Positions 38,257 through 47,986 are shown, counted from the first letter of the stretch. The stretch: DNA of 64,000 bases from JBLEFH01 sp047345645 (GCA_047345645.1 JBLEFH010000009.1), one strand, 5' to 3'. Translations and numbers: made by a program. The notes: a model not told the origin generated them from the sequence alone.

Positions 38257-39676
38257 GCCGCGCCTCACTTTCCATCGTGTTGTATTCGCCAAGCCAGATA
38301 TCTTCGGGGTCCAGATCCGAGAGATCAACCTGCGCCAGTTCCGGCCAGTTTGATAAAAACCGTTTGAAATCAGAAGGTCCGATCTGATGCGGGCGGTAGC
38401 GTGGCTGCCATGGACCCGGCAAGAGCGCGCCGTCCGCCGCGTAACCCGGACCGGACCAGTCATCCCACGGCGCGGCGCGATTGATCTGCGGGCCGATCCG
38501 GCAGTTCAGAAGGACGCATTTGCCGACGGAGAAGAGACTCGCCTCGGAAATCTCGCCCTTGGGCGGCGTGTAATAGCTGACCGGCCCGAGCGTCACCGCA
38601 TAGCCCGCAACTGGCGGCGTGCCGTAGGGCGACGCTTTCACGGCCTCAAACCATTGGCGGCCCAGATGGACGCGCCCCAAAGGTGCCGCGCCGTCGTCGA
38701 CAAAATCGCAATCCTCAAAGACAAAGCCAAAGGGCGTGCGGATATGTGTGGACGGCGCCGTCACCCAGCACCGCGCGCCGCGCGCACCGAGCGCGCGCAG
38801 GGTGCAGCCCTCGAAATAGGCGGTGGACTGGCCGAAAATGAAATCCACATCGCCTTCGATATCACAGTCGAAAAGATAGCTGCGCACCGTCGAAAACTTG
38901 TCCGGGGCCTGAAGGTAAAGCGTGTCCTGATAGCTTTTGAGATGCACATGGCCGAGCACGACGCGATCCGCACCCGCGCTCAGAAAGGCCACCGCCTGAT
39001 GTTGCCCGCGCGGGTAACGGCCCATGGCGTCAGGAGAAAATCCCTCCGGCGTCGCGGCGGCGCGGTCGGCGTTATAGGCGTTGCGGATGGTGAGATTGAA
39101 GAGCTCCGTGTCATCCGCCTCGGTCCGGATGACGGAGGCATTGGCCGTGCTCAAGGTCTCCCGCGCAGCAATCCTCGCAAAAATCGCACGGCTTTCCCGG
39201 GCGGCCGTCTCGAACGCTGCGCCGAAGCGGGTTTGATACTCCGCGCCCGGCATTTCCGCATCAATCGCGGCGGTGATCTCCACATCCTGCGGCGTCGCGC
39301 CGCGCCCGCGCAGGGTGAAGGCGAGCCCCCTGCCCTGCACCTTCGGCAGATAAACGAGCCCGTGATACGTGCCGGGCGCGAGATCAATGATCACCCGGCC
39401 CGTTTTGCCGCTCCGGATCGCCGCGTCGACTGCCTCTTGCACGGTGCCAAGGGCGGGCGCGGCCGCCTCCGGATCCACCAGATAATCGCAAGGGTCGCTG
39501 CGGATCTCGCGCGCGGGCGTCCACGGCTCATAGCGCTCCTGCCCCGCCGGGCCGGTGAGCGCAAGAACCGCCTGCCGGGTGAAGCGCGCGGCCTGCGCGT
39601 CGGTCAGAACGGGCCGCACGCCGCGGTGCCGCGCGGCCCAAATGAGGTCAGAAGGGGCGTGTTTCAGCGTGTCCAT
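38249..39676 (-). CDS. CE8 pectinesterase, apparently cytoplasmic
   Basis: A 475-residue pectin methylesterase. It shows the right-handed beta-helix motifs GQHQAVAFL (QxxA), YQDTLYL, GDVDFIFG (catalytic Asp) and LGRQW. No signal peptide is present: the protein begins MDTLKHAPSDLIWAARHR. It should remove methyl groups from imported oligogalacturonides. The ATG overlaps the GH105 stop (TGATG). A N-terminal extension of about 60 residues precedes the usual domain. Confidence 0.9.
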   Translation of the reverse strand: MDTLKHAPSDLIWAARHRGVRPVLTDAQAARFTRQAVLALTGPAGQERYEPWTPAREIRSDPCDYLVDPEAAAPALGTVQEAVDAAIRSGKTGRVIIDLAPGTYHGLVYLPKVQGRGLAFTLRGRGATPQDVEITAAIDAEMPGAEYQTRFGAAFETAARESRAIFARIAARETLSTANASVIRTEADDTELFNLTIRNAYNADRAAATPEGFSPDAMGRYPRGQHQAVAFLSAGADRVVLGHVHLKSYQDTLYLQAPDKFSTVRSYLFDCDIEGDVDFIFGQSTAYFEGCTLRALGARGARCWVTAPSTHIRTPFGFVFEDCDFVDDGAAPLGRVHLGRQWFEAVKASPYGTPPVAGYAVTLGPVSYYTPPKGEISEASLFSVGKCVLLNCRIGPQINRAAPWDDWSGPGYAADGALLPGPWQPRYRPHQIGPSDFKRFLSNWPELAQVDLSDLDPEDIWLGEYNTMESEARHG

Positions 39677-40755
39677 CACCCAGCCTTTTTGTGCAGCAAA
39701 TCCGCAGCATAGGCCATCATCATCGGCCCGACGCCTTTGGCATCATCGGCCACGCGGCGCTCTGTCAGATAATATTCCGCCGAGCCGTCGCGGAACCGGC
39801 CCTCGAACCAGCCGAGACCCGCGACTTCGCACATCTCCACCATGCTCTGCCCGCCCGCGTCATTGGGCTGAATCGCAAACCGCGTGAGATCCTCCATCAG
39901 CGTCGACACATCGCCGTCATAGAGCCCCAGATCCGAACCGCGCAGCAGCCCGTAGACGAACATCGCAGAGGCCGAGCTTTCGAGATAATTCTCCGCAAGA
40001 TCAGGGCGGTCCAGCACTTGCAGCCACGCGCCTTCCGCTTGGCGATAGCCCGCAATATCCGCGAGCAGCTTCTCCGTCCGCGCCTTCAGCGGCGCAAACC
40101 GTTCCGGCCCGACCAACTCGGCCACATCGACAAGGCACATGACAAGCCAGCCGAGCGAGCGCGACCAATGGGCGTGAGACTGCCCGGTCTCAGGGTCGCA
40201 CCAGGGCTGCATTTTCGCCTCGTCAATCGCGTGGGCATAGAGGCCGGTTTCGGGCGTCGCCAGCGCATCGAGCGCTGCGCCGAGTTGCGCCAGACTGTCC
40301 GCGATGAGCGCGTCATCGCCGGTGATCTGCCCGTATTCGATCTGAAACGGCTGGCCCATATAGAGACCGTCGAGCCAGATCTGCCACGGATAGCGCAGCT
40401 TGTGCCAATAGACGCCGGATTTTGTGCGCGGATGGCTCGCAAGCTGGCGCATGAGAAGCTTCGCCGCGTCGAGATAGCGCGCAGCGCCGGTCTCCCGATA
40501 CATATAGAGCGCCGCGCGGCCAGACAGGATATTGTCGATATTGTAATCCGAAGGATTATAGCCGGTCAGCGCCGGTCCCGGCTCGATTTGGGCATCCAGA
40601 CGCACTGCCAGCATCTCGCGCCAGCGCGCCTCACCTGTGGCCTCAGCCAAAAGCGCGAGACCGCGATAGATGCAGCCGTCCTCATAGCACCAATTGCCGC
40701 CCTTATAGGGCTGATAATCCGCAACAAAATCCGTGAAATACTCGGCCAGCGTCAT
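39676..40755 (-). CDS. GH105 unsaturated rhamnogalacturonyl/galacturonyl hydrolase
   Basis: A 359-residue (alpha/alpha)6-barrel enzyme like YteR/YesR. It removes the delta-4,5-unsaturated uronic acid from lyase-generated oligosaccharides. Features include NWCYEDGCIYRGLALLAEAT, IWLDGLYMGQPF (catalytic Asp), SHAHWSRSLGW and YLESSASAMFVYGL. No signal peptide. It starts inside the GH28 stop (ATGA) and passes free unsaturated uronate to KdgF. Confidence 0.92.
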   Translation of the reverse strand: MTLAEYFTDFVADYQPYKGGNWCYEDGCIYRGLALLAEATGEARWREMLAVRLDAQIEPGPALTGYNPSDYNIDNILSGRAALYMYRETGAARYLDAAKLLMRQLASHPRTKSGVYWHKLRYPWQIWLDGLYMGQPFQIEYGQITGDDALIADSLAQLGAALDALATPETGLYAHAIDEAKMQPWCDPETGQSHAHWSRSLGWLVMCLVDVAELVGPERFAPLKARTEKLLADIAGYRQAEGAWLQVLDRPDLAENYLESSASAMFVYGLLRGSDLGLYDGDVSTLMEDLTRFAIQPNDAGGQSMVEMCEVAGLGWFEGRFRDGSAEYYLTERRVADDAKGVGPMMMAYAADLLHKKAG

Positions 40756-42260
40756 TGCGGCTCCTTTTCATTGCTCAAAACCTCAACCGTGCCGGTCACT
40801 TCGGCAAAATCGCTCCAGATCGGCGTGTTGCTCAATGCGGGCACATCATCCGCCATGAGGGGGATCTGCGGGGCCGCATCCGGCGCGAAGCTGACCTGAA
40901 AGCCGCGCAGCGCCACCGCCTTCACCGGCATTTCCGGCAGGCCAAGGATCGCCGCGCCGACCGCTTGCACCCCGGTTGCCGTCACATTTTCAAAGCAGAT
41001 ATCGTAAATCTCCGGCGTGCTGGCATCGACCGCGCGCGGGCCGCGCGACTGCACGGCGGAGCTGCGCCCATCGGGATCGCAGTAGTAAAACGCATTGATC
41101 GCCAAGGGCGTCGCCACATCGCGCATCAGCACATTCTCGAACCGGACATGCGCGACCTTGCCGCCGCGCCCGCGCCGGGTCTTGATCCGCAAGCCGCGAT
41201 CCGTGCCGGTAAATTCGCACGCATAAGCATGAACATCAGTGATATCGCCGCTCATCTCGGAGCCGAGCACCACCGCGCCATGGCCGCGCGCCATCATGCA
41301 GTGACGGACCTTCAGCAGCCGCGTCGGCGCGATATGCTCCACCTTGGCGGGCGTGCGCTTGCCCGCCTTCACCGCGATGCAATCGTCGCCCACGGAGAAA
41401 TGGATGCCGACGAGATCAACATGGGTGCAGCTTTCCGGGTTCAGCCCATCAGTGTTCGGGCTGTCCGGCGGGTTCTCGATCCGCAGCGCGGCGCAGGTCA
41501 GCCGGTCGATGCGGTAGGGATGGACGGTCCAGCTTGGGGAATTCTGCACGGTGATCCCCGAAAGCTGCACATTTTTGCCGTGCGCGACGAAGAGCGCTCG
41601 CGGGCGGCGCGCGCCGTCGCGGGTCTCCTTCGGCCAGTCCCACCAATCGCCCCGGTCGCCGCCCGCATCGAGCGTGCCGCGTCCGGTGATGATGAGATTA
41701 TTGCAATCAAGCGCCGTCACGGGCGCCGCGAAAGCCGCTTCGGGCAAGCCTTCCCATGTGCCGATGACCCGGCCCGCATCGTCATGGGGCGGCAGGATCG
41801 GCCAGCCCGCGCGGTCGTGATCGGCGTAAAGCGTGGCCCCTTCGGGCAGATACAGCGTCATATCCGCTTTGAGGAAAATCGGGCGGATGCGGTAGCGGCC
41901 CGGCGGCACCATCAGCGTGCCCCCCTGCGGCACGGCGGCGATGGCCTCCGCAAAGGCCGCGCTGTTGTCCGCCGCCTCCGGGTCCGCGCCGAAATCCGCG
42001 ACATTGACCGCGCCTGCGCAGGCGGCGGTGCGGAAACGCAAGTCGGCCCCGCCCATGGCAAAGACATAGTCCGTCTCCGGCGACAGCGCTTCGAGAAAGA
42101 CCGGCGCGACATCGCTTTGCCCGCTCTGAACGGGCTCGCCGCCCGCAAGGGTCAACCGCCAGTCACGCGGCCCGCCCAAATGATAGCGCGTGTCGCCGTC
42201 GCGGCAGAGAAGCGTCGCTGTGCGCGCGGAAAGGGAAACAAGTTCAAGCGTGACTGTCAT
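40752..42260 (-). CDS. GH28 polygalacturonase, probably exo-acting and cytoplasmic
   Basis: A 502-residue beta-helix hydrolase with all GH28 motifs: SPNTDGLNPE, SVGDDCIAVK, ARGHGAVVLGSEMSG and RGLRIKTRRGRGG. An N-terminal beta-sandwich (about 1-80, fibronectin-like) resembles the exo-polygalacturonase PehX type. No signal peptide is visible, so it likely trims oligogalacturonides inside the cell. Confidence 0.92.
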   Translation of the reverse strand: MTVTLELVSLSARTATLLCRDGDTRYHLGGPRDWRLTLAGGEPVQSGQSDVAPVFLEALSPETDYVFAMGGADLRFRTAACAGAVNVADFGADPEAADNSAAFAEAIAAVPQGGTLMVPPGRYRIRPIFLKADMTLYLPEGATLYADHDRAGWPILPPHDDAGRVIGTWEGLPEAAFAAPVTALDCNNLIITGRGTLDAGGDRGDWWDWPKETRDGARRPRALFVAHGKNVQLSGITVQNSPSWTVHPYRIDRLTCAALRIENPPDSPNTDGLNPESCTHVDLVGIHFSVGDDCIAVKAGKRTPAKVEHIAPTRLLKVRHCMMARGHGAVVLGSEMSGDITDVHAYACEFTGTDRGLRIKTRRGRGGKVAHVRFENVLMRDVATPLAINAFYYCDPDGRSSAVQSRGPRAVDASTPEIYDICFENVTATGVQAVGAAILGLPEMPVKAVALRGFQVSFAPDAAPQIPLMADDVPALSNTPIWSDFAEVTGTVEVLSNEKEPQ

Positions 42261-42281
42261 GGGGAAAGACCTTGGAGGGAA

Positions 42282-42301
42282 CCGGAGCCCGAAGGCTCCG
42301 G
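42282..42301 (-). terminator. Intra-operon hairpin after the binding protein gene
   Basis: On the minus strand CCGGAGCC, TTCG loop, GGCTCCGG, right after the binding protein stop and before GH28, with no T-run. Such hairpins often stabilise the upstream binding protein mRNA and lower downstream expression. Confidence 0.6.
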
Positions 42302-42310
42302 CCAGGGAGA

Positions 42311-43570
42311 TCAGCGGATTTCGTCGAGCAGTTCGTTCAGCCCGTAGAACATATCCGACGCGGCGGTTTCGGCATCAATCTCGCCATAGGCAAATAGCTC
42401 AAGATTGTCATCGAGGGCCGAACGCGCATCGGGATGCTCCATGAACGGGTGGATCGCCGGGCCTTCCGCATCGAGGATCAGCTGCTGCGCATCGACCTGC
42501 TCTTGCTGAAGAATGCCCTCCGCCAGAAGCTGCTCGCGCGCCGCATCGGAGGCCGGGACACCGCGAGCCGAGCCCATGGCCGTCACCCCTTCCGGCTCAT
42601 TCAGCAGGCAGTTGACGATCTGCGCGGCGGCTTCCTGATTGTCGGAATTGCGCGAGATCGCAAAGAGCATGGAGGATTTGCGATAAATCCCGGCGGTCTG
42701 CTGACCCTCCTGCGACAGAAGATCGGTGTAAGCCAGCTCCTGCCCGTCCTGAAGCGGATCGGAGATTTTGAAATAGGTCGTGTCCCACTGATAGGTGCCA
42801 GCAAGCTCGCCATTCGCCCATTTCGGGTTCTCAAAGAGCGGCACATTGCCCGCAGCGGCCACATCGGTCCAGGCCTGGATGACGTTGTTATCGACCATCG
42901 ACTGATAGAAATTCAGCGCATCGACCATGTCTTCCTCGGTCCATGCGATCTCATTGGTCTCCGCGTCGATCAGCGATTTGCCGGTTTTCTGGGTGCCGTA
43001 AAGGGTCACGATCAGCGAACCGTCGAGGCCGATCCCCTCAAAGGGATAATAGCCCTCGCCAAGCTGCTCCTGAAAGACCGGGCCCGCGGCCATCAGATCA
43101 TCCCAAGTTTCGGGAAGCTCCAGCCCCGCCTGTTCCCAGGTCGTCTTGTTGAACACGAAGAGGCGGCCGGTGGTGGAGATCGACAGCCCGTTCAGCTTGC
43201 CGTCCACGGTCCCTGCGGCGATCTCATCCTCATTCCACTGCGACAGATCAATCGTGTCCGAGAACTGATTGAGATCCGCGAACCCGTCGCCGCTTTCCGA
43301 AAAGATCGGCAGCCAGGGCCAGTTGATCTGCATGATGTCCGCTTCGGTCTGCCCCGCGATCTGGGTGGCGACTTTCTCGAAATGGCCGGTCCATCCGGTG
43401 AATTCCGGCTGGATCGTGTGGCCGTATTTCTCGCCGCAAACCTTGAGCGCCTCTTGAGTGGCGATGTGGCGGCTGTCCCCGCCCCACCAGCTCATCCGCA
43501 GATCGGCGGCCTGCGATGCGCTCGACAGCGCGGTGCCTGCCAGAAGTGTGGTTACAAAAATCTTTCTCAT
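42311..43570 (-). CDS. Oligogalacturonide ABC transporter binding protein (TogB-like)
   Basis: A 419-residue family 1 solute-binding protein with signal peptide (IFVTTLLAGTALSSASQAA). Motifs LRMSWWGGDSRHIATQEAL, TGWTGHFEKVATQIAGQTEADIMQINWPWLP (key part DIMQINWPWLP) match the TogB group. It captures oligogalacturonides in the periplasm. ATG 43570 is chosen because the GGAGG site sits 7 nt before it; two earlier in-frame Met codons are too close to or before the site. Confidence 0.88.
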   Translation of the reverse strand: MRKIFVTTLLAGTALSSASQAADLRMSWWGGDSRHIATQEALKVCGEKYGHTIQPEFTGWTGHFEKVATQIAGQTEADIMQINWPWLPIFSESGDGFADLNQFSDTIDLSQWNEDEIAAGTVDGKLNGLSISTTGRLFVFNKTTWEQAGLELPETWDDLMAAGPVFQEQLGEGYYPFEGIGLDGSLIVTLYGTQKTGKSLIDAETNEIAWTEEDMVDALNFYQSMVDNNVIQAWTDVAAAGNVPLFENPKWANGELAGTYQWDTTYFKISDPLQDGQELAYTDLLSQEGQQTAGIYRKSSMLFAISRNSDNQEAAAQIVNCLLNEPEGVTAMGSARGVPASDAAREQLLAEGILQQEQVDAQQLILDAEGPAIHPFMEHPDARSALDDNLELFAYGEIDAETAASDMFYGLNELLDEIR

Positions 43571-43599
43571 CTTCATTCCTCCCAGATTGAGCCAGATGG

Positions 43600-44721
43600 T
43601 CATTGCGCCAGCGACAGGTTGAGGCCGCTTTCGCTATCGAAAATATGGATGCGCTTGCCGTCGGGCCTCAGGCCCACGGCATCGCCGCGTTGCAGGTTCT
43701 TGTCGAATTTCTCGGAGGGCACGACGCTCACGAAGGTCGCCCCGCCCACATCGGCATGAACATTGACCTCATGCCCCATGAATTCGAGATTGCTGATCGT
43801 GCCGGTGAAGGCGTCTTCGCTCTCGGCGGCGACCAGTTCGAGATGCTGCGGGCGGATGCCGAGCTTCACCACGCCCTCGCTGGTGTTCAGCCGCTCCGCC
43901 AGCCCGTCATGGACGCGGATTGTCTGCCCGCCCACGGTCAGCACCGGCGCGCCGTCACCGCGCGCAAGATCGCAAAGAACAAGGTTCATTTCCGGCATCC
44001 CGATGAACCCCGCCACGAAATCATTCGCGGGCGCTTCATAGAGCGTCGCCGGGTCCGCCACCTGCATGATGTGGCCGTCCTTCATAACGCAGATCCGGTC
44101 GCCCATGGTCATGGCTTCGACTTGGTCATGGGTCACGTAAACCACCGTCGCCGGGCGCCCTTCCTGCCGCAGACGCTTGTGCAGATCGGTGATCCGCACC
44201 CGCATCGAGGCCCGCAGTTTCGCATCGAGGTTCGAAAGCGGCTCGTCAAAGAGGAAGACTTCGGGATGCTTAATAAGCGCGCGCCCAAGGGCGACCCGCT
44301 GCGCCTGTCCGCCCGAAAGCTGTTTGGGCAGACGGTCGAGCAGGGTCTCGATTTCGAGAATGCCCGACACCTCTTCCGTCTTATGCTCGATCTCCTCTTT
44401 CGGCTTGCGCTTCAGCTTGAGTCCGAAAGAGAGGTTCTTGCGCACCTTCATATGCGGATAGAGCGCATAGTTCTGGAACACCATCGCGATGCCGCGCTTG
44501 CCGGGGACGAGATCGTTGACGACCTGCTCGCCGATGCGGATCTCCCCGCCGGTGATGGTCTCCAGACCGGCAATCATCCGCAGCGTGGTGGATTTGGCGC
44601 AGCCCGATGGGCCAACCAGCACCATGAACTCCCCTTCCGCCACATCGAGATTGATGCCGTGAACCGCCTTGAAGCCGTTGCCATAGGTCTTTTCGACCGA
44701 ACGAAGTTGTAACTGAGCCAT
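43600..44721 (-). CDS. Sugar ABC transporter ATPase (TogA/UgpC-like)
   Basis: A 373-residue CUT1-type ATPase with C-terminal OB-fold regulatory domain (VKLGIRPQHLEL). Walker A reads GPSGCAKST, with Ala in place of the usual Gly before Lys. The signature is LSGGQAQRV and Walker B VFLFDEPLSNLDA. It powers the importer made with the two permeases upstream. It overlaps the permease stop (TAATG). The open frame extends 74 codons upstream but that part is the permease gene read in another frame. Confidence 0.92.
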   Translation of the reverse strand: MAQLQLRSVEKTYGNGFKAVHGINLDVAEGEFMVLVGPSGCAKSTTLRMIAGLETITGGEIRIGEQVVNDLVPGKRGIAMVFQNYALYPHMKVRKNLSFGLKLKRKPKEEIEHKTEEVSGILEIETLLDRLPKQLSGGQAQRVALGRALIKHPEVFLFDEPLSNLDAKLRASMRVRITDLHKRLRQEGRPATVVYVTHDQVEAMTMGDRICVMKDGHIMQVADPATLYEAPANDFVAGFIGMPEMNLVLCDLARGDGAPVLTVGGQTIRVHDGLAERLNTSEGVVKLGIRPQHLELVAAESEDAFTGTISNLEFMGHEVNVHADVGGATFVSVVPSEKFDKNLQRGDAVGLRPDGKRIHIFDSESGLNLSLAQ

Positions 44722-45635
44722 TAGCCTTTGACCCCCCCTGTCGAGATGCCTTCGATGAAGTATTTCTGCGCCATGAAGAACACCAAGAGTGACGGCGCGA
44801 GTGCGAGAACCGACATTGCGAGGATCTGGTTCCAGGCAAATGCTTCGGTGGTGTCGATGGACAGTTTGAGCGCGAGGCTCACAGGATATTTGTCCACCGA
44901 GGAGATGTAGATGAGCGGCCCGAGAAAGTCGTTCATCGTCCACATGAACTGGAAGAGGCAGACCGAGATGATCGCCGGCATCAGCATCGGCACCACCACA
45001 TAGATCAGCGTCTGAAGGGTGTTCGCCCCGTCCACACGCGCGGCCTCTTCCATGTCGCGCGGGATGGCGCGCAGGAACTGGATGATCATGAACACGAAGA
45101 ACGCATCGCCCGCCAGTGCCGAGGGCACCCAGAGCGGCAGGAAGCTGTCGAGCCAGCCAATATCGCGGAACAGCAGATATTGCGGGATGCGCGTCACGAC
45201 ATTCGGCAGAAGCAGCGTCGCGATCACCGAGGCGAACATGATCTTCTTGAAGGGAAAATCAAACCGCGCGAAGCCGTAAGCCACCAGCGTGCAGGAAATC
45301 GCCGTCCCGATGGTCTTGGGAATGATGATCCAGAGCGAGTTGAGGAAGAAATGCCCGAATGTGTAGGGCGTCGAGGTTTTCCAGCCGTCGATATAGCCCT
45401 GCAAGGTCGGCTCGCTCGGCCAGAAGGAGGGCGAGGAGAACATTTCTGCATTGGTCTTGAAGGACGCCCCAACGAGCCAGATCAGCGGATAGACCATGAT
45501 CAGGCCAATCACCGTCAGCAGCGTGTAGCGGATGATCGCGTTCACGCGGGCCTTGCGGCGGAGCTTGAGCTCCAGCGCGGTCGGCGGCTGGCGTTCGCCG
45601 GCGTCTTGTCTGGGAAGTTCGGATAACATGGACAT
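44721..45635 (-). CDS. Sugar ABC transporter permease (TogN-like, MalG type)
   Basis: A 304-residue inner-membrane permease with six helices and the EAA loop EEAARVDGANTLQTLIYVVVP (key part EEAARVDGANTLQ). Start MSMLSELPRQ; the second Met is possible. It lies 4 nt after the other permease. Function as oligogalacturonide permease comes from operon context. Confidence 0.9.
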   Translation of the reverse strand: MSMLSELPRQDAGERQPPTALELKLRRKARVNAIIRYTLLTVIGLIMVYPLIWLVGASFKTNAEMFSSPSFWPSEPTLQGYIDGWKTSTPYTFGHFFLNSLWIIIPKTIGTAISCTLVAYGFARFDFPFKKIMFASVIATLLLPNVVTRIPQYLLFRDIGWLDSFLPLWVPSALAGDAFFVFMIIQFLRAIPRDMEEAARVDGANTLQTLIYVVVPMLMPAIISVCLFQFMWTMNDFLGPLIYISSVDKYPVSLALKLSIDTTEAFAWNQILAMSVLALAPSLLVFFMAQKYFIEGISTGGVKG

Positions 45636-45639
45636 AGGT

Positions 45640-46524
45640 TCAGCTCCGCTTGTCGCCTGCGTAATAGACCCACTTTTTCGACGACCAGAAGGCGACCAGC
45701 GTCAGCACCATGATGATGACGAACAGCACCCAGGCAATGGCCGAAGCGTAACCCATATCGAAGCTCTTGAACGCCTCGTCATAGATATAAAGGGGCAGCA
45801 GATAGGTGGATTTGAGAGGGCCGCCTTGCGTGATGATGTAGGGGCCGTTGAATTCCTGAAACGCCTGCACGGTCTGCATGATCAGGTTGAAAAAGATCAC
45901 GGGCGTGATGAGCGGCAGGGTGATATTGCGGAAAATCTGCCACGGACCGGCCCCGTCAATCGACGCCGCTTCATAGAGCGATTTGTCCACCGACTGGAGC
46001 GCCGCGAGGAAGATCACCATCGCCGAGCCGAACTGCCAGCAGCGCAGCAGCGTGATGGTAAAGAGCGCGTTTTCCGGGTCGCCGAACCAGTTGATCGGCT
46101 CGCCGCCAAGCGCCGTGATGACCATGTTCACAAGGCCCGTATCCGCGAAGATATAGCGCCACAGCACCGCAATCGCGATGGAGCCGCCGAGGATCGAGGG
46201 CACATAATAGGCCGTGCGGAAGAGGTTGATCGCCTTGAGCCGGTAATTCAGCACCACCGCGATGAAGAGCGCGAAGGCGAGCTTCAGCGGCACGGTCAAA
46301 AACACATACAGCAACGTCACATTCAGCGATTTGCTAAACGTGCGGTCGCGGGTAAACAGCCGCTCGTAATTCTCCGTGCCGACCCATTCCGGGGATGACA
46401 GCAAGTCATAATCGGTGAAGCTGAGATAGAGCGACGCAACAAACGGAAATGCGGTGAACAGCAGCAGGCCGATCACATAGGGCGCGACATACCACAGCCC
46501 CACATATTTGCTTTCTCCTCCCAT
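45640..46524 (-). CDS. Sugar ABC transporter permease (TogM-like, MalF type)
   Basis: A 294-residue permease with six helices (first YVAPYVIGLLLFTAFPFVAS) and EAA loop YEAASIDGAGPWQIFRNITLP. The ATG overlaps the GH4 stop (TGATG), so hydrolase and importer are translated together. Confidence 0.9.
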   Translation of the reverse strand: MGGESKYVGLWYVAPYVIGLLLFTAFPFVASLYLSFTDYDLLSSPEWVGTENYERLFTRDRTFSKSLNVTLLYVFLTVPLKLAFALFIAVVLNYRLKAINLFRTAYYVPSILGGSIAIAVLWRYIFADTGLVNMVITALGGEPINWFGDPENALFTITLLRCWQFGSAMVIFLAALQSVDKSLYEAASIDGAGPWQIFRNITLPLITPVIFFNLIMQTVQAFQEFNGPYIITQGGPLKSTYLLPLYIYDEAFKSFDMGYASAIAWVLFVIIMVLTLVAFWSSKKWVYYAGDKRS

Positions 46525-47924
46525 CAGGCAACCTCCTTTATCAGGGCCTCTGGCAGATGGGCTGCCGTTGCCAGGATCATCTCCGCGAGCATCTCGCGGG
46601 CTTTGTTATCGCCAAGTGGCGCGACCAACGGGTCAGACCGGAACAGTTCAAAAATCGTGCTGTGATCGCCCGTGGCGACCGCCTCCAGCCAGGCCGACTG
46701 GCGCGCCGCGTGATCGCGGGTGATCGCCGCCAGCTCCTCGGGCAGACGGCCCGCCAGAAGCGGCGTCACGCCAAGGCCGGAAAAGAGCGCATTGCTTTCC
46801 ACAATCGCACCTTCGGGCAAATTCGCGATCTGGCCGCGGTTCGGCATATTTACGTTGGACACATGCGGCTCCCCGCCCATAAGCGCGCGGATCTGATCGA
46901 CCAGCGCCTCGTCCGAGCGTTTCGGCTGCACTTCGCCCTCACCGCGCAAAAGCGCCGCGCGCGCGTCGCGGCGGGCCGCATTGTCGCGCTTGCGATACGC
47001 AATCGGCGTGATGCCGAAATCCCAGTCGTCATTCTGCGCGAGATAGAGATCCGCGGGCAGAAACTCGACGAGATGCCGGTCCCCTGCCGCCGCCGCGATC
47101 CCGAAGCGCCGGGTGAGATCGAACTTCACCCGCGAGCGATCCTCGAAATAGCGCGCATGTTCATCCGCCGGGTCCACCGGCGCGGCGGTCCAACCCGGCC
47201 CCGCGAATTCCTCCACGAAATCGCGATAGGCGGGCATCATGTCGGCGCCGCCGAGGCTGATCCGGTCCACGAAGGTGAAATGGTTGATGCCGAGGACGTT
47301 GACCTCCACATCGCGCTGCGTCCAGCGCGCGCCTCCGTCGCGGCGATTGGCGATCCAGGCGACCTGCTTGCGCAGTTTCGTCACCTCATGGCACTCGCCC
47401 CAGCAACGGATCTCCGGGAACGCCCGGTAAAGCGCGCCTGTCAGAACACTCATCGGATTTGTCAGATTACATACGTAAGCGTGCGGTGCATGAGCCGCGA
47501 TGGCCGCGCCGATCTCCAGCATCATCGGGATGGCGCGAAGGGCGCGGACATAGCCGCCCGGCCCCACCGTGTCGCCCACCGATTGCGTGATCCCGTAGCG
47601 CGCCGGGATCTCGATATCCTGCGCCATATCGTCGAAGCTGCCCGGCAGGATCGAGACGACGACCACATCCGCGCCCGTCAGCGTCTCCGCTAACGTGTCG
47701 CAGACGGTGTATCGCGCCGGAAACCCTTTACTCACATGGGCATAGCGCGCGCCAAGGGCCGCGTTTTCCTCTGCCGCTTTGCGATTGAGATCATAGAGTC
47801 GCACCTCGGCGGCAAGGCTCTCATCATAGGCGAGATCCCCCATCAGCCCGAGCGCCCAATTGACAGATCCGCCACCGATATAGGCGATCGTCACGGGCAA
47901 TTTCTCGTCGCGCTGTGCTGTCAT
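46524..47924 (-). CDS. GH4 alpha-galacturonidase-like glycosidase
   Basis: A 466-residue NAD- and metal-dependent GH4 hydrolase. It has the N-terminal dinucleotide motif IAYIGGGSVNWALG, CNLTNPMSVLT, and the substrate-class motif CHEV in CWGECHEVTKL, followed by VLGINHFTF. The CHEV class includes alpha-glucosidases and, as I recall, the alpha-galacturonidases; the pectin operon favours the latter. First gene of the ten-gene operon. ATG 47924 is chosen; the open frame runs through the operator upstream. Confidence 0.82.
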   Translation of the reverse strand: MTAQRDEKLPVTIAYIGGGSVNWALGLMGDLAYDESLAAEVRLYDLNRKAAEENAALGARYAHVSKGFPARYTVCDTLAETLTGADVVVVSILPGSFDDMAQDIEIPARYGITQSVGDTVGPGGYVRALRAIPMMLEIGAAIAAHAPHAYVCNLTNPMSVLTGALYRAFPEIRCWGECHEVTKLRKQVAWIANRRDGGARWTQRDVEVNVLGINHFTFVDRISLGGADMMPAYRDFVEEFAGPGWTAAPVDPADEHARYFEDRSRVKFDLTRRFGIAAAAGDRHLVEFLPADLYLAQNDDWDFGITPIAYRKRDNAARRDARAALLRGEGEVQPKRSDEALVDQIRALMGGEPHVSNVNMPNRGQIANLPEGAIVESNALFSGLGVTPLLAGRLPEELAAITRDHAARQSAWLEAVATGDHSTIFELFRSDPLVAPLGDNKAREMLAEMILATAAHLPEALIKEVA

Positions 47925-47986
47925 TCTGACATTCCCCCCAGCCTCTGTGCGGGCCTCATCTGCGGAAACTCTCGGCACGAAAAACT

